DNA from: Xanthostigma xanthostigma | Taxonomy: Eukaryota > Arthropoda > Insecta > Raphidioptera > Raphidiidae | Assembly (NCBI GenBank): GCA_963575645.1 | Contig: OY754466.1 | Coordinates: 35,434,001-35,498,000 of the forward strand | DNA: 64,000 bases | Direction of reading: 5' to 3' | Shown: piece after piece, positions 22,303 through 33,536 of the stretch | How the letters are laid out: the number at the start of each line of letters is the position of its first letter | How positions within the stretch are numbered: position 1 is the first letter of the stretch | Translations under genes and position numbers: made by a program | The notes under the pieces: model-generated | Database searches by the model: none | The model's input: only the letters and a program-made list of their open reading frames with translations | What the model was told of the DNA's origin: nothing

Positions 22303-22895
22303 AAAGTAATGAAAGATTTAATTTAATAAAATTCGCAGTTAGTTTAATGTAAACTTTCGACAATTCTAGTATAGTATGGCAGAATAGGTCAGGTTGATAT
22401 ATTATTTAATTTAATGTAAGTGGTTGACAGCGATAACCTTGAAGGCTAGATCGATTACATAGCGTCAGCAACCTCTTTCCTTCAACGAGTTGGGTCGCAG
22501 CCAATAGCCAAACGGAGTCTCCTCGATGGCGACGCTATGACTTGTCTACTTTACGAGCGGTCTGCGTGCGCTATCCTTGCTGACTCATCTTCGTTTCAAA
22601 CTGGTCGAAGGATGTCGGTATTTTGTTATCTATAACTTTTATGTATAATTATATAACACAGATATAAATTTAATCTCTATAGAGTTTAATGTAATGATCC
22701 AGTATGTATTTGGCTTGTAGTTGGGAGCAGGGGTGGTTCTAGGTTTTTCGGGTAGGTACTAGGACTCATTGAAGTCCAATGGGGCCACATTTTTTGTTAG
22801 GTTAGGAATCTTTAAATTAAGATTTAAAATTGATTTTTAATAACCATAATCAGATTTGTAATTTGGTGACCTAATCAAACAAATCTATATATATA
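22303..22895. other. No recognised feature
   Basis: Moderately GC-richer between 22430 and 22610 (for example AACGGAGTCTCCTCGATGGC), but stops are frequent in all frames. No gene could be supported. Confidence 0.35.
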
Positions 22896-22898
22896 TTA

Positions 22899-23516
22899 CT
22901 AGCGTTCCCGTCCGGTTTCACCCGGGTGTAAAAGAACGAATGGGGAAGGAAGGAACATGAGTACACACATTCACCTTAGTTTATCGAGATTAATATTGTG
23001 TCCAAATTTCATGATGATCGGAGTTAGCGTTCAAAAGCTTTTGTCGATAAAAAGCAGGAGGTATTCATACTTTTTTAAACTAATAAATTTTTTTTAATTA
23101 ATTAAATAAAATTAAAATAAATTTATCTAAGCCTTAGAAGAAAGCAATGTAGAAAATAAAAAAAAAAAATAAAAATATTTTCGCCCAACGTGGGGCTCGA
23201 ACCCACAACCCTGATATTGACAGTCGCATGCTCTACCGATTGAGCTATACGACGTTGTATACTGAGAACGCTAATATGAGTATGTTTAGTTAGTGCATTT
23301 CATCTGAATAGAAGCTTATTTTTGAGATACATTTTGCAACATTTTTCATTAATGCTCCGCTCCTAATGGTCGTAGCGTGATATTATATTCCCTATAGCCT
23401 TCCTCGATAAATGGACTATCCAACAAAAAAATGTTTTTCAATTTGAACCAGTAGTTGCTGAGATTAGCGCGTTCAAACAAACAGACAAACTCTTCAGCTT
23501 TATATATTAGTATAGA
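22899..23516 (-). mobile_element. Helitron with an inserted tRNA-like segment
   Basis: On the minus strand it begins TCTATACTAATATATAAAGC and ends CCGGACGGGAACGCTAG, with a 3' stem made from CACCC...GGGTG-like sequence. Relative to the neighbouring copy (23519-23865) it has about 260 extra bases (about 23052-23312) that contain the tRNA-like sequence. Confidence 0.75.
23182..23254 (-). pseudogene. tRNA-Lys-derived pseudogene
   Basis: The minus strand has a good D arm (GCTC...GAGC), variable region and T arm (GTGGGTTCGAGCCCCAC) very like eukaryotic tRNA-Lys. The 5' acceptor half (CGTCGTA) does not pair with the 3' half (GTTGGGC), and two of five anticodon-stem pairs are broken. The anticodon position reads GTC rather than a lysine anticodon. 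It is most likely a decayed tRNA or the head of a SINE that inserted in a Helitron; function is improbable. Confidence 0.7.
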
Positions 23517-23518
23517 TA

Positions 23519-23865
23519 CTAGCGGTCCCGCACGGTTTCACATGGGTGCAAAAGAACGAATGAGGGGGAGGGACATGAGCACGCACGTTCATCTTAGTTT
23601 ACCGAGATCAATGTTGTATCTAAATTTCATGATGATCGGAGTTACCGTTCAAAAGTTTTTGTCGGACGGACAAATTTTGAGTTATATTTTGCAGCATTTT
23701 TCATTAATGCTCCGTTCCTTTTGTTCGTAGCGTGATATTATATAGCCTCCTCGATAAATGGGCTAAATCCAAGAAAAATGTTTTTTAGTTCGAACCAGTA
23801 GTTCCTGAGATTAGTGCGTTCAACCAAACAAACAAACTCTTCAGCTTTATATATATTAGTATAGA
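23519..23865 (-). mobile_element. Complete non-autonomous Helitron
   Basis: On the minus strand it runs from TCTATACTAATATATATAAA to GTGCGGGACCGCTAG, 347 bp, with the expected A before the TC end and T after CTAG. It lies 2 bp from the preceding Helitron, a tandem arrangement seen often for Helitrons. Confidence 0.75.
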
Positions 23866-23874
23866 TATATACCT

Positions 23875-24020
23875 ATATATAAAATTCTCGTGTCACAATT
23901 TTGGCCGCGTTAATTTCCGAAACCACTGAACCGATTTTAATGAAATTTTGTAAATATTTTTGCTTGGTGCAACTTACGCTATATAGGATCGCTTTTATTA
24001 AATATTTTGTTAGATAGCTG
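23875..24020 (+). mobile_element. Helitron 5' fragment
   Basis: CTATATATAAAATTCTCGTG followed by CCACTGAACCGATTTTAATG matches the 5' part of 44916-45295. It breaks off near 24020. The following stretch to 24400 shows CATTGTCGCCCAATT-like traces of a family B end (about 24165-24200) but nothing complete. Confidence 0.55.
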
Positions 24021-24408
24021 ACAAGTATGTTTTGGTTAATTTTTTCATGTAAAAACATATGAAACCATATCAAAATTTCATAATATTTTTTACTAGTCGT
24101 TAGCCGCGTCACCGCACTGGTTCACAAAAATTTTATTTTATTAATTTTCAATATTTTTTATTAAGTTGGATTGATCCTGTCGCCCAATTACCTGGAAAAT
24201 TTTTAATTAATTTTGTACCTACGCAGCAATGAGAAAGTTGTAACAAAGTTCCTCTTATAAATTGTAATTATTCCACTTTAAAGGTTAATATAAACGAAAA
24301 GAACTATAAATGATGGTTTCACCTCATCTCTGATCTACAGCACCAGTTCTACGACATGACCGGTGTCGTACATCTGCGTCGTATGTCGTACATTATGTCG
24401 CATGTCAC

Positions 24409-25013
24409 TACTAGTGATGTATCCACATGACTCTTTATTGGAAGCTGGCTCCGTGTGCTCCGCTCATCAAAAAAAGTCGCTCAGAGGGAGTCGTTCAAAG
24501 GAGCGACACTAGACAGTACGCACTACACAAGAGTGCAGACTGCAGAGGTGTAAACTGTCATCATGCATGCTCAGGAATCACGTTGCATAGCACAATACAC
24601 ACTCAGCTCTGAGCTCATTTTAATATGATTCTGATCTTACATTATTCGCATTTCGGATAAACTATAAAGTATAATAAAAGCTTAACAATAATAATGTTTA
24701 TTGTTACAATATTATGTCTTTGTCAACGACGTCAATGTGAATGGTTTAAGTCACTGTATAAGCTTAGTACTATTACACTTACAGTGTGTCATTCAACATT
24801 AAATGACTCAGCAAAGATAACTCCGTATACGTGCAAAATTCACTAGTGCCTCTGTGGCCTGTGCTGTGTGTGCTCTGTAAATGTGCGAATGCAACAGTAC
24901 AGAACAGCTCAGCACAGAGCAATGGCGCTCGGAGTGAGTCAATCACAAAAAAAAGAGCCCCAAGAAAGAAGTCGTTCATTATGAACGACTCGCTCAGGAG
25001 CGACACATCACTA
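24409..25013. mobile_element. hAT element with 8-bp duplication
   Basis: The ends TAGTGATGTATCC and inverted TAGTGATGTGTCGCTC are flanked by CATGTCAC (24401-24408, 25014-25021); the left end has three extra bases (TAC). GAGCGAC/GTCGCTC motifs are repeated near both ends, as is usual for hAT binding sites. No transposase is seen. Confidence 0.8.
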
Positions 25014-25101
25014 CATGTCACTGTTGGCTTGCTTTGAAAATATATTGCGCTTTAGTCGGAAAACCAATTTCATCGATAAAAAATAGAATCTAGGTTACAG
25101 C

Positions 25102-25760
25102 CAGTGGCGGTTCTTCTATGAACGCCGCAGAACTGCAGAACAATCAAAATCTTAAGTACCTGCTCCATAATTTTAAAATAAATTGTATTTTTCATGTTTA
25201 ACCAATATTTAATGCTAGGAAATAGTGTAATACTTTCACAATCAACGTTACAGCTTATTCTGTACGGCAGACTTTCTTACGTCCAGGCGCTGTTCAGCGC
25301 TCCCAAGCAGCACATGAAGCGTCATCATCAGATGCCTCCGGTGTACGCCGTGCAACTCCTAACCCACAAGTTATAGCGTGTTATTTAGATCGACTTTGAG
25401 CTGCATTTACCGTCAGCACATTGGTACAAATAAGCATCTATCACAAGTCTTTACTGGATCTATTCATTCAGTCAACGTCTTTGACGGCTTTGACTCGGTG
25501 GTATGTGTGTCGTACTTGCACAATGCATATATTATAGGTACCTACATTATTTCACGACACACGACTTGTGGCAGTAGTGACTTGTGTTACTGTGTATGTG
25601 TAGTTTGTTGTCAGCTGTGTATGAAAAAAGTTAATAGTTAGAGTAGAATGTGGATGTGATTCATAATTTAATTGACTCCCCCTATTTCTAGCTCGTGATA
25701 GGAGGTGCCTCCAGTTGACCCTTATTAACACCAATTCAAAATGTCCACGCTCCGCCACTG
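25102..25760. mobile_element. hAT element, same family as 39592-40642
   Basis: The ends CAGTGGCGGTTC and inverted CAGTGGCGGAGC are flanked by GTTACAGC (25094-25101) and GTTATAGC (25761-25768), one change in the 8-bp duplication. The interior aligns with the outer parts of the hAT at 39592-40642. Frames of 60-87 codons inside are not shared by the relative and are not called. Confidence 0.8.
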
Positions 25761-26002
25761 GTTATAGCAGACACAAGCAGCTCTAAGCTAGGATACTTAT
25801 AAAGTTAGGATTTAATCCAGTAAAAATTGTAGGTATTTAAACCGCAAATTAAAAAAATTGTATGTCCTGTTAAAATCTGTCGATCTTACGTAGGTGGAAT
25901 GTAGGTATCTAGTTGGCAATGCACTATTTTATGACGGGTGCAGGTGACGTGTTGATAACGAGCAAGTTTTAACAGTCACACGATTCATAAAAGCATTACA
26001 AT

Positions 26003-26994
26003 TAGTGTCCGACCGAAACTTATAGTTTTACGGCCGAAACCGAAACCGAATTTCGGCCTCAGTCTTAGTTTCGGCCGAAACCGAAACCGAAACTTTTTTT
26101 TCGTGGGAAAAATAAAGTAAACATTATCATAATCAGGCTTTATTATTTTTTTTTTTAATTTTTAAATTAATCACATATTGATGAGAGGTACTTCTTTATA
26201 ACTTGTGAAATATTATGTATAATTGAAATAATTGATAATCCACACAAGATAAGTGTTGTATTAATTAATTAAAATTGGCGACTTTTTTATGTCATGGCTT
26301 GAAAATGATATCAAATATCGAAACATGTCGCCAATTTTAATTAATTAATACAACACTTATCTTGTGTGGATTATCAATTATTTCAATTATACATAATCAC
26401 ATAGTACTTAATCATTCAGCCTATGATATTTTTAGTAATCATTAACTTATCATATCATATTGTTACCCCCCTTATTTCAAAAACACAAATAAATATAGGT
26501 ACTTTTTTAAATATTATGAAATAAAATAAAAGCTCCAAAACAAAATTATTTTTTAATAAAAAGTATTTACCTAATAGTAGGTACACACAACAAAAAAAAG
26601 AAAACACTCTTTCATCTTAAGAACAAAATTTTTTCTTCTAAACTTTGGTCATTCTGTATGGTACTCTTGTTAACGAACTACAATAAAATTAAAATTAATA
26701 AGTACCTACCTACCAAATACAACAACTAAATAAATATTTTTAATGCAAATAATAGGTATCAAAATAAAAAAAGTTTTCTTTCAAACTAAAAAAAAAAAAA
26801 ACGCGGAGCGCGCAGGCATAATAGACACTTCGTCGCTCGCAGCTGCACCGCATTTCAGCACGAAACCTCCCGAATGTAGTTTCGGTTTCGGCCGTAGTTT
26901 CGGCCGAATGGGCAGCCGAAACCGAAACTAAGCCGAAACCAGTTTTTTGGCCGAAAGTGGCCGAAACCGAAACCAAAATTTCGGTCGGACACTA
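26003..26994. mobile_element. hAT element with perfect 8-bp duplication
   Basis: The ends TAGTGTCCGACCGAAA and inverted TAGTGTCCGACCGAAATTTT are flanked by ATTACAAT (25995-26002 and 26995-27002). GGCCGAAACCGAAAC is repeated many times at both ends, a common hAT subterminal arrangement. The interior holds an inverted repeat (26217-26393). No transposase is present. Confidence 0.9.
26217..26393. repeat. Inverted repeat inside the hAT element
   Basis: About 66-bp arms (26217-26281 and 26327-26393), including GATAATCCACACAAGATAAG and its inverse, with a 45-bp spacer. It could be a small nested palindromic element; no duplication is readable. Confidence 0.75.
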
Positions 26995-27064
26995 ATTACA
27001 ATCAACACATTACATTTTTTGCACGTATCTCTTATAATATAGCTGATTTTCACGCGTCATAAAT

Positions 27065-27960
27065 ACAGTGTAAACTCCGCTTAACGTCACTCGATATACC
27101 TAACGACAAACTCTTTAAAACGTCGAAATTACTTAACTCTAGTTGGCTTACCTTGTTGCTCATACAATGTTACACTCGAAATAACGACACACCCACTCTA
27201 AATAACTCGGTCGCAGTGCGAAACCCTGCCGACAATATAGTGTATTTGCTATTATAGGCAGTGTGACTCCATTATATAAACTTAACTTTGTTTTTGAACC
27301 TCTTAATACACAGCTTTCAAGACAATATTTTTTTCTTAATTTCAATAATATTATAAATTATCAAATTATACCTATATAGGTACCCTTCAGTAAGTAAGTC
27401 TATATCAGTAAATTTGTTATTTTAGTCCGGATCTGTCAGGCAGATTTTATTAAAATTTTCTGCTAAAATTTCAGTAATTACTAAAGGGTTAAAGTTTAAA
27501 TTTGAAATGATTCTGAGTATTTTTTCGGTATTTTTGGGCCAAAAAACATTTTTCAACCCCTAAATACTACCCTTAAAATGGCTCGATTGGGCTAATATTA
27601 AATAGACTGCGTGCGGTGGTAGATTTCAACATGTGGACCAAATTTCGTAATTTCGTTTAAATCGATTAAGTCTGTCGAGAGTTATCATGCTAACACACAG
27701 TACTTGTTTGTAATTTTGTTGCGTTGTTGTCGGTGCCATGCGTACCAAAATTTCTAAGAAATTCGTTCTTCTGTTTGTTGGGATGTTATCTTTCATATGT
27801 TTAGCTCTGTTATAATGTTTGTTGATCAGTTGTAAATTTTATATATTACTTATGAATAAATACATAATAATGGATTATTTCTTATCTACATATACGTATA
27901 ACGACAACTCTCAATAACGCCACAAAGTGCACAGTCCCTTGAGTGTCGCTATATATTATA
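27065..27960. mobile_element. Family H pogo-like element, larger and diverged
   Basis: The left end CAGTGTAAACTCCGCTTAAC and the right inner end (ACTCAAGGGACTGTG when inverted) match the MITE at 8864-9359. The last bases of the right end are missing. Interior sequence 27190-27700 matches, inverted, 49140-50080. No transposase frame was found. Confidence 0.65.
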
Positions 27961-28902
27961 CCTATATATTAATTATGATTGCCCTCGAAATTCATATTAC
28001 ATATTGTGTAAACATTTAGTTATTCTACACTATACACAAGTCGACAGTGCAGTACAGCTGGTGTTCGTCAAACTTTTGTCAAATTGCAAAAAATCAGGAT
28101 CGGTTGCGTAGCCTCGAAATAAGGGCAACATGTGGGACAATAATTTAATAATAAAACATCTGATAAACCATTGCTTTCTATGTCAAATATATTTGCATAA
28201 CACTGTTGGTTTAAAATTGATTACCACTGGATTTAATTAAATATATTTTGTAAATTACATCAAACGACACATTTTTATTTCCGCACAAAACATAATATGT
28301 AAACAAAAAAAAGTGTAACAGGCGATGTATTAGCGCGTGCATATAGTAGGAATATTTTATCATTAATGCATCATTGTTCTGTGATTGTTTTCATGTTTGT
28401 AACTAAACTTTATTGTTTAAATTTCAAATGGAATATATTATATTCATATATTGAGTAAAAAACCAAAAACAGTTACTAACAAGTTTTTTTGCAATTATTT
28501 GATTAAATTTGCAGACACCTCTATAAAATCGCTGTTTTTCATGTTTGTATTTTACACTAGTGCTGCAAAGTAAAATAAACGTAATCGTACTACTCTTTCC
28601 ATAGAAAATCGTAGTCTAATTGCATGAAAATTGAACGCAGCGTACAACTCGACGAGATCTTGTTGAAAATTCAACGGTCAAAAATTTTGAAAATTAAGTG
28701 AAACTCAGCTAAATTATAAGAAGTACGTGCAAAAAACATTATACTCATATATCTCGTACGTGATTATTTTACGGTTTGTGTGACTATTAAAACTCGCTAT
28801 CATTAATGTCACGCTGCGTCGATAAATCATAATTAATGCACTATAGATACATATTCATTAATGCATTACAGAAATTCGTTCCAGACAAAACGCCTTCTCT
28901 AT

Positions 28903-29517
28903 GGGGCCATCCATAAATATTGACACACGGTAGGGACAAACATGTGACATGGTCCATGGAGTCCGGGGGATTTTAAATGTTGTGACGTCACAAAGTCAAA
29001 TCTTTAAAAAACGTTTTTGACCTAGGAATCGGTACCACTTGCCAGATACTTTTCCTGTTGTAGGTACTAATATTACTTTGGCCAGTAACACACGACATTA
29101 TGACATATAACTACTCGAAACCCAAAGGAATGGTGAGACCTCTGGTGAGAAATGCGCCGAACTGTCCTAAGAGGGGTTTTTGACAGGTGAACTATGGAGG
29201 CATAAGGTAAACATTGATTTAGAAAAGCATGATGGAGGCTAAGTTAACCTCCATCATGCTTTTCTAAATCAATGTTTACCTGTCAAAAACCCCCTTTAGG
29301 ACAGTTCGGCGCATTTCTCACCAGAGGTCTCACCATTCCTTTGGGTTCCGAATATGTGATTGTGAAAAAAATGTCAACGAATTATAGGATAGACGAGTAA
29401 TTGTGTGACGTCACTTTGTAGGGGAGACTTCAATAAAAATGTGACTAAATGTGACATACGGCGAGAGGGGGGTCTAGAAATCTTAAAAATCGTCTGACGC
29501 AATTTATGGATGACTCC
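28903..29517. mobile_element. TIR element with CCATCCATAAAT ends
   Basis: The left end GGGGCCATCCATAAATATTG and inverted right end GGAGTCATCCATAAATTGCG are matched. Subterminal TGTGACGTCAC blocks lie on both sides (28980 and 29403 regions). Such ends are widespread in insect and fish DNA transposons. No coding sequence. Confidence 0.65.
29119..29347. repeat. Hairpin of about 100-bp arms
   Basis: The arm starting AACCCAAAGGAATGGTGAG pairs with the arm ending CTCACCATTCCTTTGGGTT, centred near 29242. The left arm has a small unpaired segment (GAACTATGGAGGCAT). Copies elsewhere in the window were not found. Confidence 0.8.
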
Positions 29518-29794
29518 TATGCTGCATTTTATGTGGAACGAGTTTCTGTAATGCATTAATCATTTCCATAGCCAAAAACAACAACAAAACTCATGAAGGT
29601 ATAATATATTTCATTTTAAATGAAATTCACTCTATGAGTATCTACCTATATACGTTACAGGCACATTCCGCAAGGTGTTTGCCCGGATATCGCTGTTCGG
29701 CAAAGTCCGCAGAAAGTGTTGATGAGAGCTAACTGACACTGATCATGCATTGGCGGGAAATATCGACATTACTTTTACTAGCTATATCCGTTTT

Positions 29795-30303
29795 TAGGGT
29801 GCTGTATCCGAAGGGTGCCTAACGGGACCCTATTACTAAGCTCCGCTATCCCTCTGTCTCTCAGCGGCTGTATCTCATGAACCGTAATAAGCAGAGAGTT
29901 GAAATTTTCACAGCCTGTGTATTTCTATTGCCGCTATAACCACTAATAATAAAAAACCAAGATGGCGAATTTCAAAATGACCGGCATGCAAATTAGAAAA
30001 AAAATCTCCGATTAATATTAACAATATAGGAAAATGAAAGAAAAAAAGATGGCTAATTTTAAAATAGTCGTCTTATTAATAAGAGAAAATCTTCGATTAA
30101 GCTGATATTTGGGCATGCGTGTTCAGTCCTCTTAAAATTACGGGAGAATGAAAAATAAAACCAAGACGGCAATTTTGTAAATTGAAGAAGAAATCCGATT
30201 AAGCTGGTATTAGTCATGCGTATAAAAAAATACATAGTGTTATATCTTGTACGATGGTCGGAACCCTTCGTGTGCGAGTCCGAGTCGCACTTGACCGGAT
30301 TTT
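29795..30303. repeat. Common insect dispersed repeat (GGGACCCTATTACTAAG type)
   Basis: It contains CGGGACCCTATTACTAAGCT, CGGCTGTATCTCATGAACCG and ends GGAACCCT...GTGCGAGTCCGAGTCGCACT then TGACCGG. I recognise this combination as a repeat present in many insect genomes. It is probably a short nonautonomous element; this copy is longer in the middle than usual because TCCGATTAA-type segments repeat there. Confidence 0.65.
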
Positions 30304-30463
30304 AAAAAGCCTTGTTGACAATGTTTAGTCAACAAAATGACCTTATTATCCAAACTGCATATTGACTAAGCATATATATTGATAAAGAGCATACCTGTGT
30401 ACATGATATATGTTTGAATGAATTGATGCATATCGTAAGATAACCACATTAATTCAGTTATAT

Positions 30464-30841
30464 AGGCCGCTGTGTTCCAAGCGTACTGTGACTCGGGAAT
30501 TCGTTATGGTTTTTATGGGTTAGCTTCACACGATCCGTACTGTGAAGCAAGATTTGTAGATGGTTTTGGTTTCCGCGCAGTACAAAAATGAACGTTTGTC
30601 TCTAAACAGAACGCACACTATGACGTCATGTTTTGTTTGTGGGCGTTGGCCCATGTCGCCCACTTGGCAAGATCCTATTTATTGAATGATTCTTGTTCAA
30701 AGGCAGAAGAGAATCGAGCAGGAAAAATAGTTTCGGTTTTAATCTCAAAATCCAGCTTGTAACCACGAGCCCGCATCCTCGCAGCCAACACAAGTCCCAG
30801 CAGTGATTTCAGTGGCAAAACTAGCCTCGTGTGCAGCGGCC
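30464..30841. mobile_element. Family A Harbinger-like MITE, copy with eroded left end
   Basis: The right end is complete (CCTCGTGTGCAGCGGCCT, then TAA). The left end keeps only AGGCCGCTGTG and then jumps to interior sequence, so about 60 bp were deleted. Confidence 0.75.
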
Positions 30842-32276
30842 TTAAGTTCAGTGCTTTGGCAGGACATAATGTGATTGGTGATCAGTAACTAGTGATCGGT
30901 GATCACACGTTGCACACGTGTCCTGGAGGGCAACTTTTCTGGTTGGGTCGATGCTTCATATATTATGTGTCTAACTCTATAGATATATTATATAGTACGC
31001 GGTAATATTATGTGTTGTAGCTTCATTCCTAACAGTTTCCTAGTGCGGGTGATCGCCCTGCTTGACTGTAAAATGTTATAATATTGTGAAGCCGAAGGCT
31101 CGCTATAAAGAAGTGAAAACATATAAGCCTGGCCAAAGGAAGCGATGCTTCCTCCGAGACCCAAATGTTCACCAAGTTACATATATATATTGTAACGGGT
31201 TAGCTTTAGTCGTAAGAACGAGGTCCGGACGACCCCTAAGCGTAGCGACCACTTCCGTGAACTTACGACGTCAAATGGCAGTAAAAAGTCCACAATAAAA
31301 TTTTGAGTGTGTGTGGACCCCTTTACCCGATTGAGTTTGGCGAATAGTTATAAAACATGTTGTGTCCGGTTAGGTTGAATGTCGACTAGTAAGGATTTTT
31401 TGAATAGCGAGATGCGAGATTCGGTTGCCGGCAAGCGTTGTGAGAGTATCGTATTGTATTGCCGTTGTGTTTTTTTGAGTTTTGATCGTTGGTTTCGAAA
31501 GTATTGAGTACGGTGGCTATGAAATTGAAGCCATCCTGTTATTGTTCTGTTGGGAAAAGCTTTTAGTGAATTGCGTATTGTTATTGTGTTTGGAGTTGTA
31601 TTTGATTAGCACGTGGCGTCCGTTCAGCATAAAAAACGCTGTGAGTCTACTACCATTGACAAGAACCACTGAGTAACGAGGCTTGGAGCGTTGCTGGGTC
31701 GATCACTTCAGCTAACTGAATCCAGTCCAGTTGTCTTGGAAAAGGGCTACGAGTCCTGGAAAGCCTTCATTGCATCTTACAGGTAGTGTCGTTTTGAGCT
31801 ATATTATGTAACTGTTCAAGAAAAAATCATAATTTGCGTTTGAATTTTAAAATTCTTTATCAAACGTACGTCGCTTCTTAGATTCAACTTTAAGTAAAAT
31901 GCACGTTTTTGATTGACGTACGTCGTAACTGTGAAATAAGTTTGCGCGCGCTTGCATCCGTCACTACGTGGCCTTCATGCTGCCATGCCGCCTTATGCGA
32001 ACATTTCATCAATAAATTCTCACGGTCTGAAATAATTATTTTGTTATTTTGTTTCGTGAACCTGTGCTTAGACTGCGTTGGATCATAGTTTCCATCATAG
32101 AGAAATTGCATTTGTTGATAAAGTCTAATATTGTGTTATGTCAATTCGCCAGTGGCGTGCTAAACTTAAGAGCCCGTTTCCCCTGGTTTTCTCAATGCAA
32201 TACAGTGGTCTGCGGTCCCGTATAAATCTGATCGTAAAACGAGAGATAAAATTATGAAAAATTATTTTTATGGAGA
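30842..32276. other. Unassigned region, LTR-like start at 31190, no gene
   Basis: GC-richer than its surroundings. TGTAACGGGTTAGC at 31190 resembles the start of an LTR and AATAAAA lies at 31294, but no matching end, primer site or second copy is seen. An open stretch at 31680-31790 (ALLGRSLQLTES, then YESWKAFIASYR) ends at a donor-like CAG|GTAGTG; a similar KAFIAS reading occurs near 38930. It could be a relic exon or element fragment. Function is unknown. Confidence 0.3.
32128..32170. repeat. 43-bp segment duplicated at 36381
   Basis: A 43-base block including TTATGTCAATTCGCCAGTGG and CGTGCTAAACTTAA occurs identically at 36381-36423. Flanks also share the string AAACGGGCTCTTAA in inverted arrangement. 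Probably two fragments of one unidentified repeat. Confidence 0.6.
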
Positions 32277-32280
32277 TTAA

Positions 32281-32441
32281 GGATCAATCTATGTCCCTAT
32301 TGTACCATTTTTTTAATTTTTTTAGCAGAAAAATTTTTATAAAAATTTTAAAAACCGTAAAAAGTGTCTTTTAAAAGCATTCGCCATTAATTAACAAAGT
32401 AAAAAATGAAAAATTTGTTACAATACGGACATAGATTGATC
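32281..32441. mobile_element. 161-bp MITE with TTAA duplication
   Basis: The ends GGATCAATCTATGTCC and their inverse, about 35 bp of inverted repeat, are flanked by TTAA (32277-32280, 32442-32445). TTAA choice fits piggyBac- or Kolobok-type elements; the termini do not decide between them. Confidence 0.75.
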
Positions 32442-32685
32442 CTTAATATAACTAGAAAAAAATATGCCGTAGCCTGTTTTCCAAAATTACGACCCAGTTT
32501 ATACAGGAAGCCGTAGCTCTGCAATGAAAAAATATCGTAATATGTTGAATTGACTGGTGCTGTAACTACGGAAAGAACGGGTGTTTTTGAAATTATCCTC
32601 TGTGCTGGCATGTGCCGTTAAAATTTAGGGCTGGGTTGTATACTATATAGTGGTTTGATATATTCGTTGCAACGATTTTAATTTA

Positions 32686-33536
32686 AAGTTCGCTGCATAC
32701 GAGGCTGGATTTGCCGCTAGATTTCACTACTAGTTTTCTTAATTGCTATTATGTGCTCACTTCACACAAGGGCGTAGATATTTTTTTTTCTGGGGGGCGG
32801 GGTATAAAGCTAAAGAAATCAATATTTTTAAGTTTTATAATTCACGTAATAATGCGGGACATTTCCTATAATACGGGACACGGAACTTTAATGCAGGACT
32901 GACCAGGGGTATGAAACTCAATGCTATTCGAGCTTCTCTTATTTGTCTGAAGGAATAATTTTAATGCCAACATGATAGCATGAAAATTAATGAAAATGTA
33001 CTTTTGACGAACTTTTTTCAGTCATTGGCATCGCTGAAATGGCGCCAGCTCACCAAAGCGCATCAAAGCGGGAGTTTCAAAATTGTCTACTTATGTTATG
33101 AACAATATTATTTCATAAAAAAGGATAAAAAACTGTTCAATTCTTACAAAATTACAATTATAAGAGGAAATGTATTTTAAACATCAACCATTTTGTTGGA
33201 AACGTGCTTGTTGTGACAACACCATTCCCAGGGCAGCTACGATACACACACCATTTTACACAGTTGGTATTAAAATCATTCCTTGTCATTTAAGAGGTCA
33301 CCTTGCCATCACACGAGACATCTTTACAAACACACACTATGTCATAATGTTTGTTTGTGGGCCTTTGTTCATGTCGCCCACGTTACAAGATACCGTTTCT
33401 AGATTGGTTCTTGCTCAGAGCCAGCAGATGACCTTGAAAGAACAATAGCCCCTGTTCTTATTGTAATTTTGTGAGCTAGCAGGCGAGCCCACAGTGACTT
33501 CATTTCCAGATTTGTACCAACAGAAGTCCAGCGTTT
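32686..33536. mobile_element. Family A MITE split by an insertion
   Basis: The left end TTCGCTGCATACGAGGCTGG and right part (about 33310-33536) match the copy at 62479-62934. Between about 32768 and 33310 lies foreign sequence starting GGGCGTAGATATTTTTTTTT, similar to hAT ends of the GGCGTAGC type. The far end of that insertion is not clear. Frames of 63-92 codons are not called. Confidence 0.6.

Larger units (their letters stand above)
25963..28801. mobile_element. Family G element, 2.8 kb with about 110-bp inverted ends
   Basis: The right end (28690-28801), read inverted, begins AGCGAGTTTTAATAGTCACA and contains TTTTTTGCACGTACTTCTTA. It matches the left end at 25963-27060 once a hAT element (26003-26994) is removed. 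A pogo-like element (27065-27960) follows just inside. No transposase frame remains. Confidence 0.65.
28857..29560. mobile_element. Nested inverted-repeat element, outer layer
   Basis: ATTAATGCATTACAGAAA at the left is matched by TTTCTGTAATGCATTAAT at the right, about 26 bp each. It encloses a second TIR element (28903-29517), which encloses a hairpin (29119-29347). Confidence 0.65.

Noticed and set aside
23182..23254. Functional tRNA with GTC anticodon
   Set aside because: The acceptor stem and anticodon stem do not pair, and the body is tRNA-Lys-like, so it is listed as a pseudogene.
31190..31700. Solo LTR starting TGTAACGGG
   Set aside because: No matching CA end, no flanking duplication, and TATA and polyadenylation signals are in the wrong order.
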